64,000 nt of DNA from Dicaeum eximium (GCA_013396995.1 VWZP01001599.1:1327946-1391945); one strand, 5' to 3'. Shown: positions 51,050 to 64,000, numbered from the stretch's first letter. The notes: generated by a model not told the origin, from the letters alone. A program made the numbers and translations.

Positions 51050-51925
51050 TTTGACCCTCAGTGTCTCTGAAGATTATAGAGCAAGTCCTCATGGACGCAC
51101 TTCCAGGCAGAGGAAGGACAAGAACACAATTGGGAACAGCCAGCACAGGTTTCCCAAGAGTGTATTTTGCCTGGCCAACCTTCTAGGCAGACGGGAGTGG
51201 ATCTCTAGATGAAAGGAGAGCATTGGACAAGCAGACCTTGGTTATAGCAAGTTTTGCAACACAGTCTCTCCTGGCACTGAAAAAAACTTAGGATAATATG
51301 GACTGGATGGATGGTATATAAAATGAGTGAGAAACAGATTGGACAGAGATCAAATCTTCATTTGTCAATAGCTGATAGTGGAACCAATACTGCTTAAAAT
51401 CTTTTGACAACTTGGACAAAGGGATAGGATGCACTGTATTTGAGCTTTCAGATTATATCAGACTTAGGAAAATGACTGATATGCTGGACCATAATGTGAA
51501 ATTAGGCAGCACTATGGCACTTTAGTGATGAAGGCTCAGCACACATTTTACCAGCAGCAAAGCCAGTAGATTGAAGGTGATTGTTCTGTTCTGGTCAGCA
51601 CTTGTGGAGCCATATCTTGAGAATTGTGTCAAGTTTTGAACCCCACAGAAAATGAGAGGTACTGACAAACTGGATGAAGTACAGAAGAGGGTCACTGAGC
51701 TAGGAGGGGAGCTCAAGCATAAGACACACAATGCAAAGCTAGTGGAGCTGAGTGTTTTAAAGCTGTAGAATCTCCATTCTTGGAGATTTTCAAAACTCAT
51801 TTACACAAAGCCATAGGCAGCCTGACCTAATTTTTAATTTAAATTTAATTTAGCCCTGTTTTGAGCAATGGGGTTAGACGATGAAGACCTCCAGAGGTTC
51901 CTTCCAATCTACATGATTCTGAAAT
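51050..51925 (+). mobile_element. Old CR1 LINE, plus orientation
   Basis: The plus strand has the CR1 order, heavily diverged: ttgacaacttggacaaaggg, then gtggagccatatcttgagaattgtgtc, gtacagaagagggtcactgagc, ggagattttcaaaactc, and a terminal gaagacctccagaggttccttccaatct. It is full of stops and indels. It sits inside MET intron 11, antisense to MET. Confidence 0.8.
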
Positions 51926-53266
51926 TTTTCCCAAATTAGCCCTCTTTCCAACTGGTTGATGTGCATGACTTGGAAAAGACTGGAAAACACTGCTGTCATT
52001 GCACAGAGGCACTGAGCCATGCAGCAGCTATATATTCCCAGATCTGTTGACCTGCACACCAGAACTCTTTCTAGCATTTCTTCATAACTGAACAAGAGAT
52101 TTGCTCTGCATTGGGGAAGAAGCGATTGTATGGCTAAGAGCTCAAAGTAGAAAAAACAATGTAAAAAGTAAAAATCAGACCAATTATTCTTTGCTATTTG
52201 CCTAAAACACTTTGCAGAGATGGATTAATATTCAGAGTTTGACTGGAACTCAGCATGGCTGACAGGAACTCTGAAGTTCTGATGTCTTGCAGCCCAGAAG
52301 TTGGCCCACTGGACTATGTTGACCTTAGGGCTTCAAGATTTCTTCATTGTGATGGGGGAAAAGTTTTGGCTTACAGAGCTATGCAGGAGGGACACAAAAA
52401 ATGACCTTCATTAAGATTGATTATCTTCCATAAAACATTTTTATCAATTATAATTTATATAAGTTATAGATATCTATGTAAATAACATATAAATACCAAT
52501 ACATTTTCATAAGCACTCCCTGTAAACTAGAAACTAGAAACCCATATTTATTCCTTTTGTATTTAATACTCAGAAAAAACTAGACTTCAAGAAATTGCAC
52601 TCTCGCAAAAGGGATTTAACTTTCTCCACAGCACTGTGGTAGAGAGCGACCTGTGCTATTGAGGACCCCAAATTCCTAAGAGATGCTTCTCAGTGCTATG
52701 TAGGCTATTCCCAGTGCACTTTGAAGAGGCATTCAGCATCAACTTTGCATTTTTCATGGATCCATAAATATTTAGGCTACAGCAGTGACTGATCCTCATG
52801 AGTGACTTTGTGCACAGGCCAGAGTTTCCCTCAGCTCAAGAGAACTGAAGAAGCCAGACCACATCTTTTGTGAGGAAGGACACATATCCATGTGGCAGTA
52901 AGTGCCAGGGCTCATGCACAGAACACATACTTCAGGGTCTGGGCTGCTGGCCATGTTTAATCCTCAACTGGTGGTGCAGCTTATTGCAGTCAGGAGCTGA
53001 TGCAGCTCGTCCTCCCATGAGGACAAGGAAAGCCCCTCTCCCTCTTCACCTCATGACAACAACCACCCTGTACATATATCTTTGTTTTCAGCTCTGCATC
53101 TTTGAAATGGTGACAACTGGGCTGGGGTGAATGCAGTACTGAACACAGTGCTCCCTCTGCCCTCGCTTCCTTGGGACTTCCTTTATTTCATCAAAACGTC
53201 TGTTCCACGCTGTGCTGCTGATGTGCACTTGTGAATAATTGAAAAACTTATTTCAGCATTTCTTAC

Positions 53267-53485
53267 CTTAATTTCCAGAACATTTTGGTTGCCTCTTGAG
53301 ATGAACACTGTCTTTTCAAAATGCTTAAATACAGGATTATTTACGTAATCAAAATCAAAGTACAGGGAGCTGACACCATCAAAAATAAAGAACACTTTGG
53401 TCACAAAGGGTGGTTGGAGATTGAAAGCTTTCAGTGAAGGTGTTGTACAGCAGATTATCTCTGAGCTAGAGCGGTGGTTACATGC
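53267..53485 (-). CDS. MET: MET exon 11: IPT repeat segment
   Basis: The 219-base exon starts ACNHRSSSEIICCTTPSLKA, with the clustered cysteines of this repeat. It continues TKVFFIFDGVSSLYFDFDYV, then NNPVFKHFEKTVFISRGNQ and NVLEIK. Both ends are phase 0: the acceptor is cttatag| and the donor AAG|gtaaga. It aligns along its whole length with human exon 11, with many conservative changes expected for an extracellular region. Confidence 0.97.
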
Positions 53486-56400
53486 CTATAAGAAAAAAAA
53501 GAGGTAATTGCAGTATGTATATGCAGAGGAAGTCACTGATTAATGCAACTTTCTTTAACAATACACATATATATCTAAAAAATAAACACCAGGGGTCTTG
53601 TTCTTCTTTAACCAAAGCAAAATCCTGATCAGTGCTACACACTATTTATGTAGAGCTGGGAGAAAAGTATAAAAACTTCATGTCAATGGTGTTTGCACGC
53701 TTGTTGAGGAAATGTTCAAGTAAACAAGCTTCCTGGCCTGATTGTTCACAGCACTTTTAAAGTAAATATTTTGCAGATAATTAATGGAAAATGATTTCCA
53801 AAGCCAAGGACCATCAGGAGGCTAGCCTGGTGTACTGAGCAGCCATAGTTCAGGTTACCCAGCCTGTCACAGTGACTGCAACATTGATTTCTCTTTCTTT
53901 TTCACTAACAAAGCAATAGTAAGTTGCTAAGTGGAACAGTGGAAAACAGAAGTAAAGCACTGTTTACCCACAGTGTAGCTATATTTCCAGAAAGGCACTG
54001 TGGACTCTGTGAGAAAGGGCTTTAGAGCCACTGTGGATTCTGGGCCACAAAAGCTCAGCAAAGTGTACCTTCTTTCTAAAAATGTATATTTAAGGCCCCA
54101 GATGTGTGGCACTTGGTGCCTAAGTACATGGTCATGCAAGCTCCTGCTGAGAGTGCTGCCTGTGGGACATGCTTTGCACTGGATCTCGGACCAGCAGGGA
54201 TAAGATGTTCCCCCTCACTGCAGTGCAGGAGCTGCCTGACAACAGGCACACTTGCCCCTCACTCTGCCACTGTTCCTCATGACAGCCTGCACTGGGGGAA
54301 AGCTGCTGGTGCACCCCATGATCAGAAGAGCTCGCAGAGGATGGATGCTCTGTGCTATGGGGATGTGATCCAGTACAAAATGCAGGACTCCTCTGAACTG
54401 CCTTTGCAGCTGACAGAGGGAAAACAGCTCATCTAGACTGGATTTCATCTGATCCACTTTAGACAACCATCTAATCTTTAATTAGATTAATGGTGCTCTA
54501 GAAGAGTCAGTTTTGTCTGGACTGTGAAGGTTGCTACAGGAGTACTTTGCTTATAATGTCAACAGCACATCTACAAACACCAGTGGGAGGGACAGTGCGT
54601 GCTGGACCGCAGTGTGCAAACTGCAGAGTGCCATGTTTGTCCCTGTATCCTGCACTCCCTTCCCTGTGCCGGCCTCTCACGCTGCCCACCAGCGATACGG
54701 CTGAAGGACTTCTGGCACAAACAGAGTTGCTGCAGTTCCACAGAAGTATTTCTCTTCCAACTCTACAAACCCTTGTGCAGTTACTACTACCCTGTAAGTA
54801 GTCCCTTGTGCACTCTGCCCTGAGAGCAGATCAAATTTTTCTTTTTTTAAAGAATAGAAAAGACCGTATCTGACATGTGTCTCAGAAAGAATGGGGCTAA
54901 GCTCCTTGTCATCATAAATCTTACATTTGTTCTACAAGAGATTTCCTTGAAGATCGACAATGCTCTTGAATACCTTTGTGCATCTAGAGAAGGTCAAAAC
55001 ATGTATTTTTCTGTTTTGTTTTTCAAAATAAATTTGTTCTCATTATCAAATGCTGCCTGAATTGAAATTAGTTTAAATTAATGCAATGTAACTTTGCTGT
55101 TTCAAATCAGTGGCATAAGCACTCAGGCTGTATCACCTATTTACCCACATTAGCTTGAAAAGTGGGATTAAATTAGCTATCTGCAAATCAGGGATTTTTA
55201 TTATCACCACAGCAATTCATGTTTCTGTGAATAATATTGTGAAATCTTGAATCTGCCAAGGGAAACATTTTCAACATTCTGAGCATTAGTTTTAGAGCTC
55301 CTACGTGTCTGTGACCTGTGAGTTTGGCACTCAGTTAAATAACTTGGTGGAGCTGTCTGTGATGCTAATGGGACTTGCCCCTGTGTATCTAACAGCCCTT
55401 TTATATTCCTAGCAGAAATTCAGAAATACTTTTGTAACCCCCATGTCTACAAGGTAAACTGTGGGATGCAAGACAAGGCAGATTTTTGCTCCATTTGCTG
55501 ATGGTATCAGACTGTTCTTTTGAATACCTTGTTATACACCACTGACCATATCTCAGGCTTTGTTCTATCACATAGATCTAGAAATTAATTTCAATTAGTA
55601 TGGAAATAATAAGATGCATCATTAGTATAATGGATGATCAAGCCATACTTTTCCATGATACATGGATATTCGTTAAGATATCTATCATATTGTGTCGATT
55701 CTTAAAAAGGATTACTAAAATATATATAATTATAAACCCAAGTATGTCCCAAGTAATCATTATATTTATTTGATTAATGTAAATTCATTAGACTCTTTAT
55801 CTACTGTAGAGTAGTGATGTCCATTAAATGAATAGCAGTGGTATTCATAACATTGTTTGTGGCTATCTATTAGAATCAGATACTTTACTTTATCAGGCTG
55901 GTCTCTGAAGCAGAAGCTTTCAGAAAATGATAAAAATCTAATAATACTCTTTGGAGGGGATGCAATGTGACTGATTGGTAAGGTCAAGAAAAATCTTATT
56001 TGCAATGCCCTTATTGGTACGTGATTTGACATGACATTTTTACCTTGAAATTGGTTTTAGCAGTTGAAGAATATGACGGTTCAGTTTTCAAGAAATATTG
56101 GATTGAGGATCTCCAAGAAAACCCCTCTAATTCAATCTATTGCCTTCTCAATTAAGATACTGCCTATCACCCAGCACCTTTAACTTTTATTTAATTAAAC
56201 TTTAAAGTACATTCACTTTAAAAGCTAAGCCGACATTTTTCTTGTGACCATAATCTACATCTGAAGACAGAGAAAGAAAAAAATATAAAAATTATGGAGC
56301 ATTTCACAAGCATAAGTAAATGCTATACCCCAAAGGGAATAATAATCCATTGCACAATGCATATGACTCATCACTTAAGGTATGTATTCTTGTTCCATTT

Positions 56401-57152
56401 GGAAAATATGACCCTTGAGGCAATTAATTCAAATCTGACCTACAGAACCTGAACTTCAGTGCCCAATTCAATTCTTTTTCATCTGATAGAACAACAGGAA
56501 AAGTATGAGGGAGGATCTCTGAGTTACAGAGGTCTCCCAGCAGCTGACCCAGATTAGAGAGGGGCAGTTGGATGTATATTACAGGATCTGCAGCTGTCAG
56601 AAAGGAGAAAAGGCCAATTTGTTCTTTCATGAAAAGTAAACTTTTGGAGTTCCAGTGAAGAATGAAAGATGAATGAAGTCAAAGACAGACCTGGAGATTC
56701 TCCAACCATCCTTGCCAAAGGATGATTTCTCAATAGAAAGAGAAGAAAATACAGGTCCAACATGAAGAGAAGCCCATTCAGTCCATTTACACCGAAAAAA
56801 TGTAAAGCAGTGACATTCAAGCACCATATCCTGAGGGTCTTTTAGCTAATGCATTGCCTTTTGCTGCCATTTCGGGTGGTACAATGAATGATCCTGATGG
56901 ATTGGTAGCCTTTTTATTTTAGTTTTCTTCTTGGATGAAGGCAAGGGAGATGATACTTTTACTCTATCAGATCATCAGACCAGAAGGTAGAATGAAATGT
57001 CTCTTGCTCTTGGGTCTGAGAGCCAGCCCTTTGCACAACATGATCAATACTGACTGGGAGTCCAAAGTCATCCCTGGGCTTGGGATGGTCAATGTACCTT
57101 GCAGCACTGCATCCCTGGCACCCTGCTGATTTCACACAGTGGCTTTTCCCTG

Positions 57153-57188
57153 ACATCTCCTGCATGCCCTTTCCTTGGCAGGAGATGT
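57153..57188. repeat. Perfect 11-bp inverted repeat
   Basis: Arms acatctcctgc (57153-57163) and gcaggagatgt (57178-57188) pair exactly around a 14-base loop. It lies in MET intron 10. No function is evident. Confidence 0.85.
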
Positions 57189-58734
57189 GTGTGAGATACA
57201 GATTTGGCACAGAAAGAAAGATGAATTTTCCCTTTTGTGGGGGAACTTTTCACCGGGCTTCTGTGGCAGCTTTGTGCCATGGAGTCAAGACAGATAGAGG
57301 ATCCAAGCTTAGGTGTCTTTGGATAGGGAATCATTAATATCTTAAATTATCACACACTCACGACCCACACTTTTCAGGGAATTTGTTTTATTATTATTTA
57401 ATACAGCTAAGGTAGACACTGCTGAATTCTAGGCATCTTGATGAATATGAGTATAGATCGCTTACAGACTTGTAAACATCGAATGAACTTTAGAGTATTT
57501 TAAAATTCTCCTATAAAACAGCAGGAAACAGCACCTGGCAGGGAGAAATTACAAAATGCTGAAGAACATTCAAAAGACTACTTACTGAAGAGATAATTAG
57601 AAGTATGTGGAAAGAAGAACTTGCATAGCTACAGGGTCAGTTGTTGAAGGTCATGTATTACAAAATGCTTCTTCTTAGTTTTGCAGCCTTGCATATCTTG
57701 GGACATTCATTGTTAGAAGAGATTAGGCAGTGGAAATATATATCCAAATTAGTTAACAAATGGAATATTAAAAATGCTACAAGAAAGGATCCCCAAATGA
57801 CCACTTGTTCACTTTGGGGGAATCAACGCAAACTACAGGCTTTCAAAGAAAAAAACATTATTCCCAAGTGCTTCAGAAGCAGAAGAATCATCTAGCATGA
57901 CTTACAGCACAGGTTCCTGATCCAACACTATTCCAAACTGTGCCTTGGGTTTTCTTACAGGTACAATGAAAGGAGGGACTGAGCTGCTTCCCTGCTTGTG
58001 TACCTCACACAGGAACTGGATATGTGAATGGAAGTAAGAGGGCTTCTATATTCTTATGCATTCTCTAGAGCTCTTGGGAATTTATGCAGCACTGCCTAAA
58101 TTCCTACTTTTTTTCCCTAGTCAGAACAAATGATCAAAAGAACTCATGAAATAGAAATTAAGAAGAAACACATTGCAATTATTGAAACATATGGTTCAAT
58201 ACATTTTCTTCACTCATTGAAATAAATTCAAAGAAGGCAAAACATATTGTTTTGACAGTGTTAACATAAAATGTAATATAAACACAACAAGTGTGAACAC
58301 AGTACTGAACAATTTTAAGGAATTTAAATAAATATGAAAATAATACTGTAAAATGGAAACAAGGCATTTTTTGCTCTATAGAAAAAAAAATTCAGATACT
58401 AAATTACAAACATGAAAGCTGAAAAGCTCAACTGAAATGTTTCTTTTACAGTGGGCTGTCCAAAACTTTTCAGTTTTGGTGAAACTGCACTTCTTATAGA
58501 AAGCTCTTCCAGAAAAATTTTTGTATCAGTTGTACCACTCATCTCTACCATCAGATGGAAAAAGGCAGAGAAAAGCAAATGCCCCAGGGCACGTCTGCTG
58601 GCTCTGCCCCCTGAGAGTTTGGGATGCAGAGCATCCCCAACAGCTCCTGCTTTTTAGAGAAATAACCCTCCACTTACATTGTGACTCCATCAGGACTCTA
58701 GGCCACAATTAAACCTGAGGACAGAGAGCTAACA

Positions 58735-59235
58735 GGAAAAGGTGAGACCCATCTTAAATTGGGCACTGCCAGTTTTAGGCAAACGGAAAAGGGTCTGGGA
58801 GGTGGGGGAAAGAATGAGAAGAGCTCTAGGAAACAACATTTATCAGGAGAATTTGAAGTGGTTTGGTTGTTTTAACTGGAAAAGAGAAAGGTTGAATCAT
58901 AATTTAGTGCAAATATATAAAATTAGCAGGAGAGACTGATAATCTGTTGCTTGTACCCACAGAGGGTTAAACAAGAAGATAGGTAATTAGGCCCCATTAG
59001 GGTTAATTATTAGAAAGAAGCCTTTCCAAACCACTAGGTAAGCAGGTAGAGCAGCTCTCTCTAAAGCTTGTTTAAGCAAGATTGTGAAATTTCTTTCACA
59101 AGGAGCTTTAATAACAGCCTGAACAAGTATCTGTTAGGCAGTGGTCTGGGTACATTTGCTCCTGGCACAGGGATGTGGGCCATGCTTGGCTGCTGTGGTC
59201 CCTCCCAGCTGTACTTTTCCTTTGATGCTTTGGGA
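58735..59235 (+). mobile_element. Ancient CR1-like LINE remnant, plus orientation
   Basis: The plus strand has a diverged CR1/L3-type 3' region: aggagaatttgaagtggtttggttg, a ggagctttaataacagcctgaacaagtat block, then gtggtccctcccagctgtac near the end. It is weaker than the other CR1 calls but has the right order of blocks. It is antisense to MET. Confidence 0.55.
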
Positions 59236-61613
59236 TGTGTTTCAGAGCTGGCTTTGGTTTTCCCAAGAGCCAGAGCTTCTGAATGCTGACAAAAGCAGCT
59301 TCTTGGAGGAGGCTAGTGAGAGAAAACTGAAAAGAAAAAGGGCTTAAATAACAAATTTTTAAAATTACTCATTTAGCTATCCTCTCCCAAACTAAGGAAG
59401 CAAAAAGACATATAACCTCAGCTATAGCACTTCTTGAGCACTTCTTTGGTCTGTTTAGGAAAACAACCCATCTTCTCCTTTATAAGTGGCATAGTTGGTC
59501 TGGATCACTGCTGGAAATAGTTCCTCACTGTTGTTTATTTTTGTAATGACTGGATGAAATGTTGGGGGTTTTTGGTATATTCCTCATCCAGAGAGCCCAG
59601 AACTTCCAGTGCAGGATGGGTAAGGCACCAGCCATAGGCATCCTCCACCAGAAATTTCCTCAGTTACACAGTACAAATCTTGTTTTGCCACTTACAAATC
59701 TTCCCTTTCTACCTGAGAATTAATACTCTTCCTTTAGAAATATGCTTGAGGTAGAGAATAGTGGCAGAACAAATGGCTGCCACAGAGGCGGGGAAGGCAA
59801 CTGAGTGCCAGCAGCCTTTAATTTCAATAGAGCAAAAATATATTGCTGGGGCAATGTTAAAGTATAAAACATTCTGGATTTCAATCCATTTGAGGTTATA
59901 TTCCACCTTTTGTACAGGGAGAATGAACTTGTGCACAGCTGCTCATACACTGGGGCAATTTCTTAGAGATCAGCAATGGCAGGAGATTTGTTTGTAGGCA
60001 AATGTCAAACACACTGCATGGTATGAAAATAAAAAGAATAGAGGAGATAATTCTGATTAAGTCCATGTCTATTTTAACAGTAGGTTAGAGGCAGGATGAA
60101 AGCAAAACACTGCTCAAAGGCAAGGTTGCTCCCCAATATTTGGGGGAAAGAGTAAATTCTATGGTGTTTATTGCCTGGAGTTGCCAGTCACTTTGGGACA
60201 GTGGATTTTCTTTAAAACTTCAGATGTTTCAAATCTGTTCAGATTCTAAGAAGTTCTAAATATTTGACGAGGTATGCAGTATCAGGGCCTGAAGAAAAGC
60301 AGTATTGCAAATTCCCACAGGGGAACAGAAAAAGCAAACAAATTATCTTTACACAAAGCAAGATCTCAAGACTTGATTTCAGCAACAATCTTTTTCTTCA
60401 AAATCCTTTGTGCTTAGAAATAATTATGCTCACATTACTCAAAATCTAATAAATTTTGAGTTTGGTAGATTTCACTGAGAGATTTTATTTTCTGACTGAT
60501 GGGTAAAGTGACTTTTTGATAACACTTAACACTGTGTTTCATTGGAAAGGAACTGATTTTTAGATTAAAATCTGAACCCATTAAATTACAAGCCACGACT
60601 ACATGCCGTGGAAATTCAGGTCCTGACACTCATAATATTATACAAATTAGGATCATGAAGAATATGATGACCTTGAAGCTATAAAAGATTGCAAATTTGC
60701 AGACATACCATTTAAAATGCATTGAGCAAACCTAGGTCTAATAGTTAGAATTCAATTCAGGAAACAGTGTATGATGATCATTAGAAATAACCTGAGAATA
60801 TGAACAGTAAGTAGCATGTCATAAAGAGTGTAGGTCAATTTAGCTTCAGTTAGACTAAACAAACCTTACAGGATAAGAAAATGTTGGAGGTACCACACAA
60901 ATGTATAGACAGAAGCTTAGAGAAGGCAGTTTGAGTAAAACTAGACAGTAAATGCCATCTTTGCCTTATAAGAATTAAAGCAGATCACATGGTCATATCT
61001 GTGTTTAGATTTGGACACTATGTGGTGTCAACTCAGGAACAAAAAAGAGAAGACTTACATCTCTGACTGACCTGCTGTTTAAGCAGAGGTACCCAATTGC
61101 AAGAGCCCAAACCTAGTTAAAATTAGTTGCTGAACTTACCGAAGTTAGGACAGATTTCCTCAACAGGGATTTTAGCAATCAGAAATTCTTAAAAATAATA
61201 CTTTTGATTTTATATATTTACTCTTCCTCTTCCTTTGATATATATCCACAGTCACCACTTGACAGTAGTTCTGTAGGGCCTGAACTTGTCAGGTAATCTA
61301 ACATCTATATTGCACTGCTCTGTGTTTAGTCACTGAATTTGTATTGTTAAATTGAAATATATAAATCTTCTTATCTGATACTGTACTAGCCTTACTTCCT
61401 TGGAAAAGGTTTATTGAAAATGGTTATTCTATCCTCACCTTAATTTCAAATTTGTTTTGAATTTTTTCTATACAGTGAAAACAGTCTTTGCAGAAAACAT
61501 CAAAATATCAGTAGATTCAAGGCAAAAGTCAAAGTATTTTGACTGAAAATTCACAACCATTCACCACACCAAGATGAAAAGATAACAGATTGTCTTCTCT
61601 AAGACTGACTCAC

Positions 61614-61713
61614 CACAGAGAAGTTCATTCCTAGTTTAGGTACAGTAATCACCATCTGAGGAAAGCACACTGAGTTCAAGTTGATTCCCTGAGCTGTGAT
61701 TGTACTTCCACCA
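61614..61713 (-). CDS. MET: MET exon 10: start of the fourth IPT repeat
   Basis: The 100-base exon begins with T, completing a Ser codon, then GGSTITAQGINLNSVCFPQM and VITVPKLGMNFSV. The GGSTIT opening is the conserved start of an IPT repeat. The acceptor is cctag| and the donor GTG|gtgagt. It differs from the mammalian sequence more than the kinase exons do, including an added cysteine (SVCFP against SVSVP in human). Confidence 0.94.
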
Positions 61714-62610
61714 CTAGGAAAATTTACCAAAAGAAAAAAAAAAAAAGGAAGGAAAAGAAAAAGAGATAATAAGTAGGATAAATAACTGTGGTGATAATGT
61801 AATGTTAATTACAAATTATATTTTAGAGTAAATGATAACATAAAACTAGAATTAGGGATATATATTGGGTAAATGCAAATATATAGCTTTGAGCAGTGAG
61901 ATAATTTTTCTGGGAAACAGATTTTACATTTACTATAACAGCTAATCAGAAAAACAAAAGAAAAATAGTTTTTAAACTGTGATAAGCCAGGATATAAAAC
62001 AAATGTGTAAATTTTAAAAGAGGTTGCGTTTTCTCTGCTTAGCACTTGCTAACTAACTTATTTCACCTATTGTGTTCAGTGGTGCTGAAAAAAGGTGTCT
62101 CTTTTGCTGCTGACATTTTTTTGGCAAAGGCAGATGGCTTGGATTAGAGCTACTGAGACCATAAATATGTCACTTGAAAACACACACATACTACCACACA
62201 TATATATTCATAATGTTTATATAGCACTGGATTTAGACTATTTTAAAATCCATTTGCTCTCCTGAGCCCGCTGACTTGTCACATTAAATGATTTCCCTCA
62301 GCAATCAGTGTAATGTCCAGACACAAGGTAGCAGACACACTTAGCTGTGCCGTGGGTATCTTGGCAGGACATCACAGGTAGGCTCAGCAGCAGCTAGGAG
62401 TGAAGTCACAAAGAGAAAAGGGGCACCCTTCCCCCTTCCCCTTCACCTCTGAAAGGAAGTGGTTTGCCCTCTGCAACTGCACCATAATAGAAACAATTGC
62501 CACGGAAGATAGAGATAAAAATGCAATTTCTTTTGATAGATTGCTGAGCAGCACAGACATTCTTTGTTCATTCGTTGCCTTTCTTATTTCCATAAGAAAA
62601 TTTTACTCAC
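61714..62610 (-). other. MET: MET intron 9
   Basis: An 897-base intron. On the plus strand it has a purine-rich tract near 61730-61765, which is the pyrimidine tract of the exon 10 acceptor on the minus strand. A short AC/AT-rich patch lies near 62180-62210. No gene was recognised. Confidence 0.85.
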
Positions 62611-62784
62611 CTAAGAAAAGATTTGGCTGGATGAATTTTTAAAACAACTGGGTCTTCTCTGTATGTGAAATGGCTGCTCGTGTCTCGGATAGCTTCATCG
62701 ATTTCCATTCTCACACGATATTCCTGGGGAATTTGCTGTGCTGGAGTGTAGCACTCCACAGTGCTCGCTGATATGCTGAGAGGA
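62611..62784 (-). CDS. MET: MET exon 9: third IPT repeat
   Basis: The 174-base exon begins with the last base of a split codon and reads PLSISASTVECYTPAQQIPQ, then YRVRMEIDEAIRDTSSHFTY and REDPVVLKIHPAKSFLS, the last Ser split with exon 10. It matches the human IPT3 region (ECYTPAQ and SYREDPIV landmarks). The acceptor is tttcag| and the donor AG|gtgagt. The upstream methionine seen in this frame lies in the intron and is not a start. Confidence 0.97.
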
Positions 62785-64000
62785 CTGAAAACAGATTGCT
62801 TGTCACCATTATAAAACATGTACTTGGCTTAAAACACTGTCCTTTACTGAGCCCCAACGTTGCCTAAGGATCTGTTTGTAAAAAAATGTCATTGATTTTC
62901 CTGCTGGATAATCAAATTGCAACAAGTAAGCATGACATAAGGTAGAAATTGCAACAGCATGGCTTAGGCTCAAGGTTCATCTTAATTCAGTTGACTTGCA
63001 CCTTGCCTGATGGAAGGTGTTGCCTCGGTACTGGTGACCACCCCATGAGCCCCTGAGCCCTGCAAAGGCAGCTTCCAGCCTGGAAAACAAGAGTGCACTC
63101 CAGGTTTAAGGAGAATGATTTGATCTGCTATAACCAAAGGATAATGCCTCTTTCAAATCCACAGGACTTTGAGTTAAAAGCCTCAAGTAAGGGTGCTTAT
63201 GTGGGATGTACCAGATGCTGAGGGGCAGGCAGAGCGCAAGGAGAAAGAAGAAGGAGAAAATTCAAGAAGAGCTGGCTGAACTCAGCACATCAACAGAGTC
63301 TCTGGGATATTCACCTTTCCCTTGCTATCATGCTTGGCCATGGAAGGCCCCTTCCTCCTACACTGCACTTCAGCAGGAGGATGCTGAAGTTTGAAGCACA
63401 TGAAATGTGGCCAGAGGGAGCAGGGCACATCATAGACAAGGATGGCAACTGACTGGAGAAGCAAATGTAACTCTACCAGCTGGTTTCAGAGGTTTGGGCC
63501 CAAGCACATCCATGGGCTATCCAAGTGAGGTCGTTCTCATAGAATGTAAGAGATGGTCTCCAAATTAGATAAAAGGGACATTTGCTACAGTTTATGAAGC
63601 TTTCCAGGAAGGTGAGGTTCACCATAAGGATTAGTGATTAATTCATCTGTATCTGGAAGCTTTTTGACATCTCTTAAAGGATGAAAATAAACCTTGCTCT
63701 AGCTGCCCTCAGAGCTGGGGAAAGCTGCCTGTTTGTCTAGAGAAACACCTGCCTTGAGAAATTGGTTAAGACCTGCATAGAAGTCTCCAGGCAACTTGGA
63801 AAGAGAGTGCTGGAGATGCTTACTGGGTAAGTCTCAGCTATTGTTTGATACCTAGAGGTCCACCTGACCAACATCTGCATCTGAGTTGAATTAAGGAACA
63901 GAAGTGATGAAGATCTTTTTAATGATCAGAATTGAATATCTAAATCCTTTTTCTTGATTTAGTCAGACTTGGCTGATTTGATCAAGAGCATACAATAAAT
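62785..64000 (-). other. MET: MET intron 8 (partial)
   Basis: The sequence upstream of exon 9 to the window edge. I looked for exon 8 on the minus strand (expected GGTLLTLTG-like IPT motif) and did not find it, so it lies beyond 64000. No repeat was recognised. Confidence 0.75.

Larger units (their letters stand above)
47438..53266 (-). other. MET: MET intron 11
   Basis: A 5829-base intron. It contains a TTTG-rich tract next to an unexplained open, GC-richer island (49803-50390) and an old CR1 in plus orientation (51050-51925). The remaining sequence is AT-rich and unremarkable. Confidence 0.8.
53486..61613 (-). other. MET: MET intron 10
   Basis: At 8128 bases this is the largest MET intron seen here. 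It contains an old CR1 (58735-59235), a GC-richer unidentified block (about 54100-54830) with overlapping open frames on both strands, and an 11-bp perfect inverted repeat at 57153-57188. No exon-like sequence with MET similarity was found between exons 10 and 11. Confidence 0.8.
32944..62784 (-). other. MET: MET gene, exons 9-21 (3' two-thirds of the coding region)
   Basis: MET is the receptor tyrosine kinase for hepatocyte growth factor, in the plasma membrane. Thirteen exons are visible, numbered by the human 21-exon scheme. Lengths are 174, 100, 219, 147, 157, 141, 231, 81, 182, 110, 166, 137 bases and 211 coding bases in the last. Where I could compare against the human protein, these match exon by exon. 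Together they give 684 complete codons, a stop and one leading base. All introns are GT-AG. Signal peptide, Sema, PSI and the first IPT repeats are in exons beyond the right edge. No frameshift or internal stop was seen. Confidence 0.97.

Noticed and set aside
62785..62819. Methionine in frame just upstream of MET exon 9 as a possible alternative start
   Set aside because: A clear tttcag acceptor at 62785 places this codon in the intron. An alternative promoter would need transcript evidence.
1..64000. Prokaryote-style systems, CRISPR arrays, tRNA or rRNA genes, endogenous retrovirus genes
   Set aside because: No direct-repeat arrays with spacers, no cloverleaf-like or rRNA-like sequence, and no gag, pol or env-type frames other than CR1 reverse transcriptase were seen.

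Overview
The window is vertebrate nuclear DNA, most likely from a bird. It has intron-rich genes, sparse coding sequence, and interspersed repeats that are almost all CR1 LINEs; no Alu, L1 or other mammalian SINE/LINE was seen. CR1 is also common in turtles and crocodilians, so bird is an inference from compact introns and CR1 dominance, and the species is not determined.

Both recognisable genes lie on the minus strand, in the order known from human 7q31 and other vertebrates (MET then CAPZA2, same direction). MET enters from the right edge. Thirteen coding exons, 9 to 21 in the human numbering, run from 62784 down to 32944. They encode the last two IPT repeats of the extracellular stalk, the transmembrane helix, the juxtamembrane regulatory segment, the whole tyrosine kinase domain and the docking tail. 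Splice phases are consistent throughout and the total is 2056 coding bases. Exons 1 to 8 lie beyond the right edge. The MET 3' UTR probably runs from 32943 down to about 29115 and appears to contain a 1.8 kb CR1 in the sense orientation.

CAPZA2 (F-actin capping protein alpha subunit) begins at 9461 with a 13-codon first exon inside a CpG island. The region 1-9422 is its first intron, and the other exons lie off the left edge.

Between the two genes (about 9.8-29 kb) is non-coding sequence with several CR1 copies in both orientations, a few simple repeats, hairpins and one unexplained exon-like block at 12689-12786. The CAPZA2 promoter carries a G-rich 41-bp minisatellite, an 8-base assembly gap and a CR1 insertion between two GC-rich blocks.

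No mobile defence system, CRISPR array, operon or viral gene set is present. The points most worth checking are the CR1 in the MET 3' UTR, the CAPZA2-promoter minisatellite, the possible plus-strand exon, a retrocopy-like island in MET intron 11, an unusual MET exon 13 donor and the short MET C-terminus.
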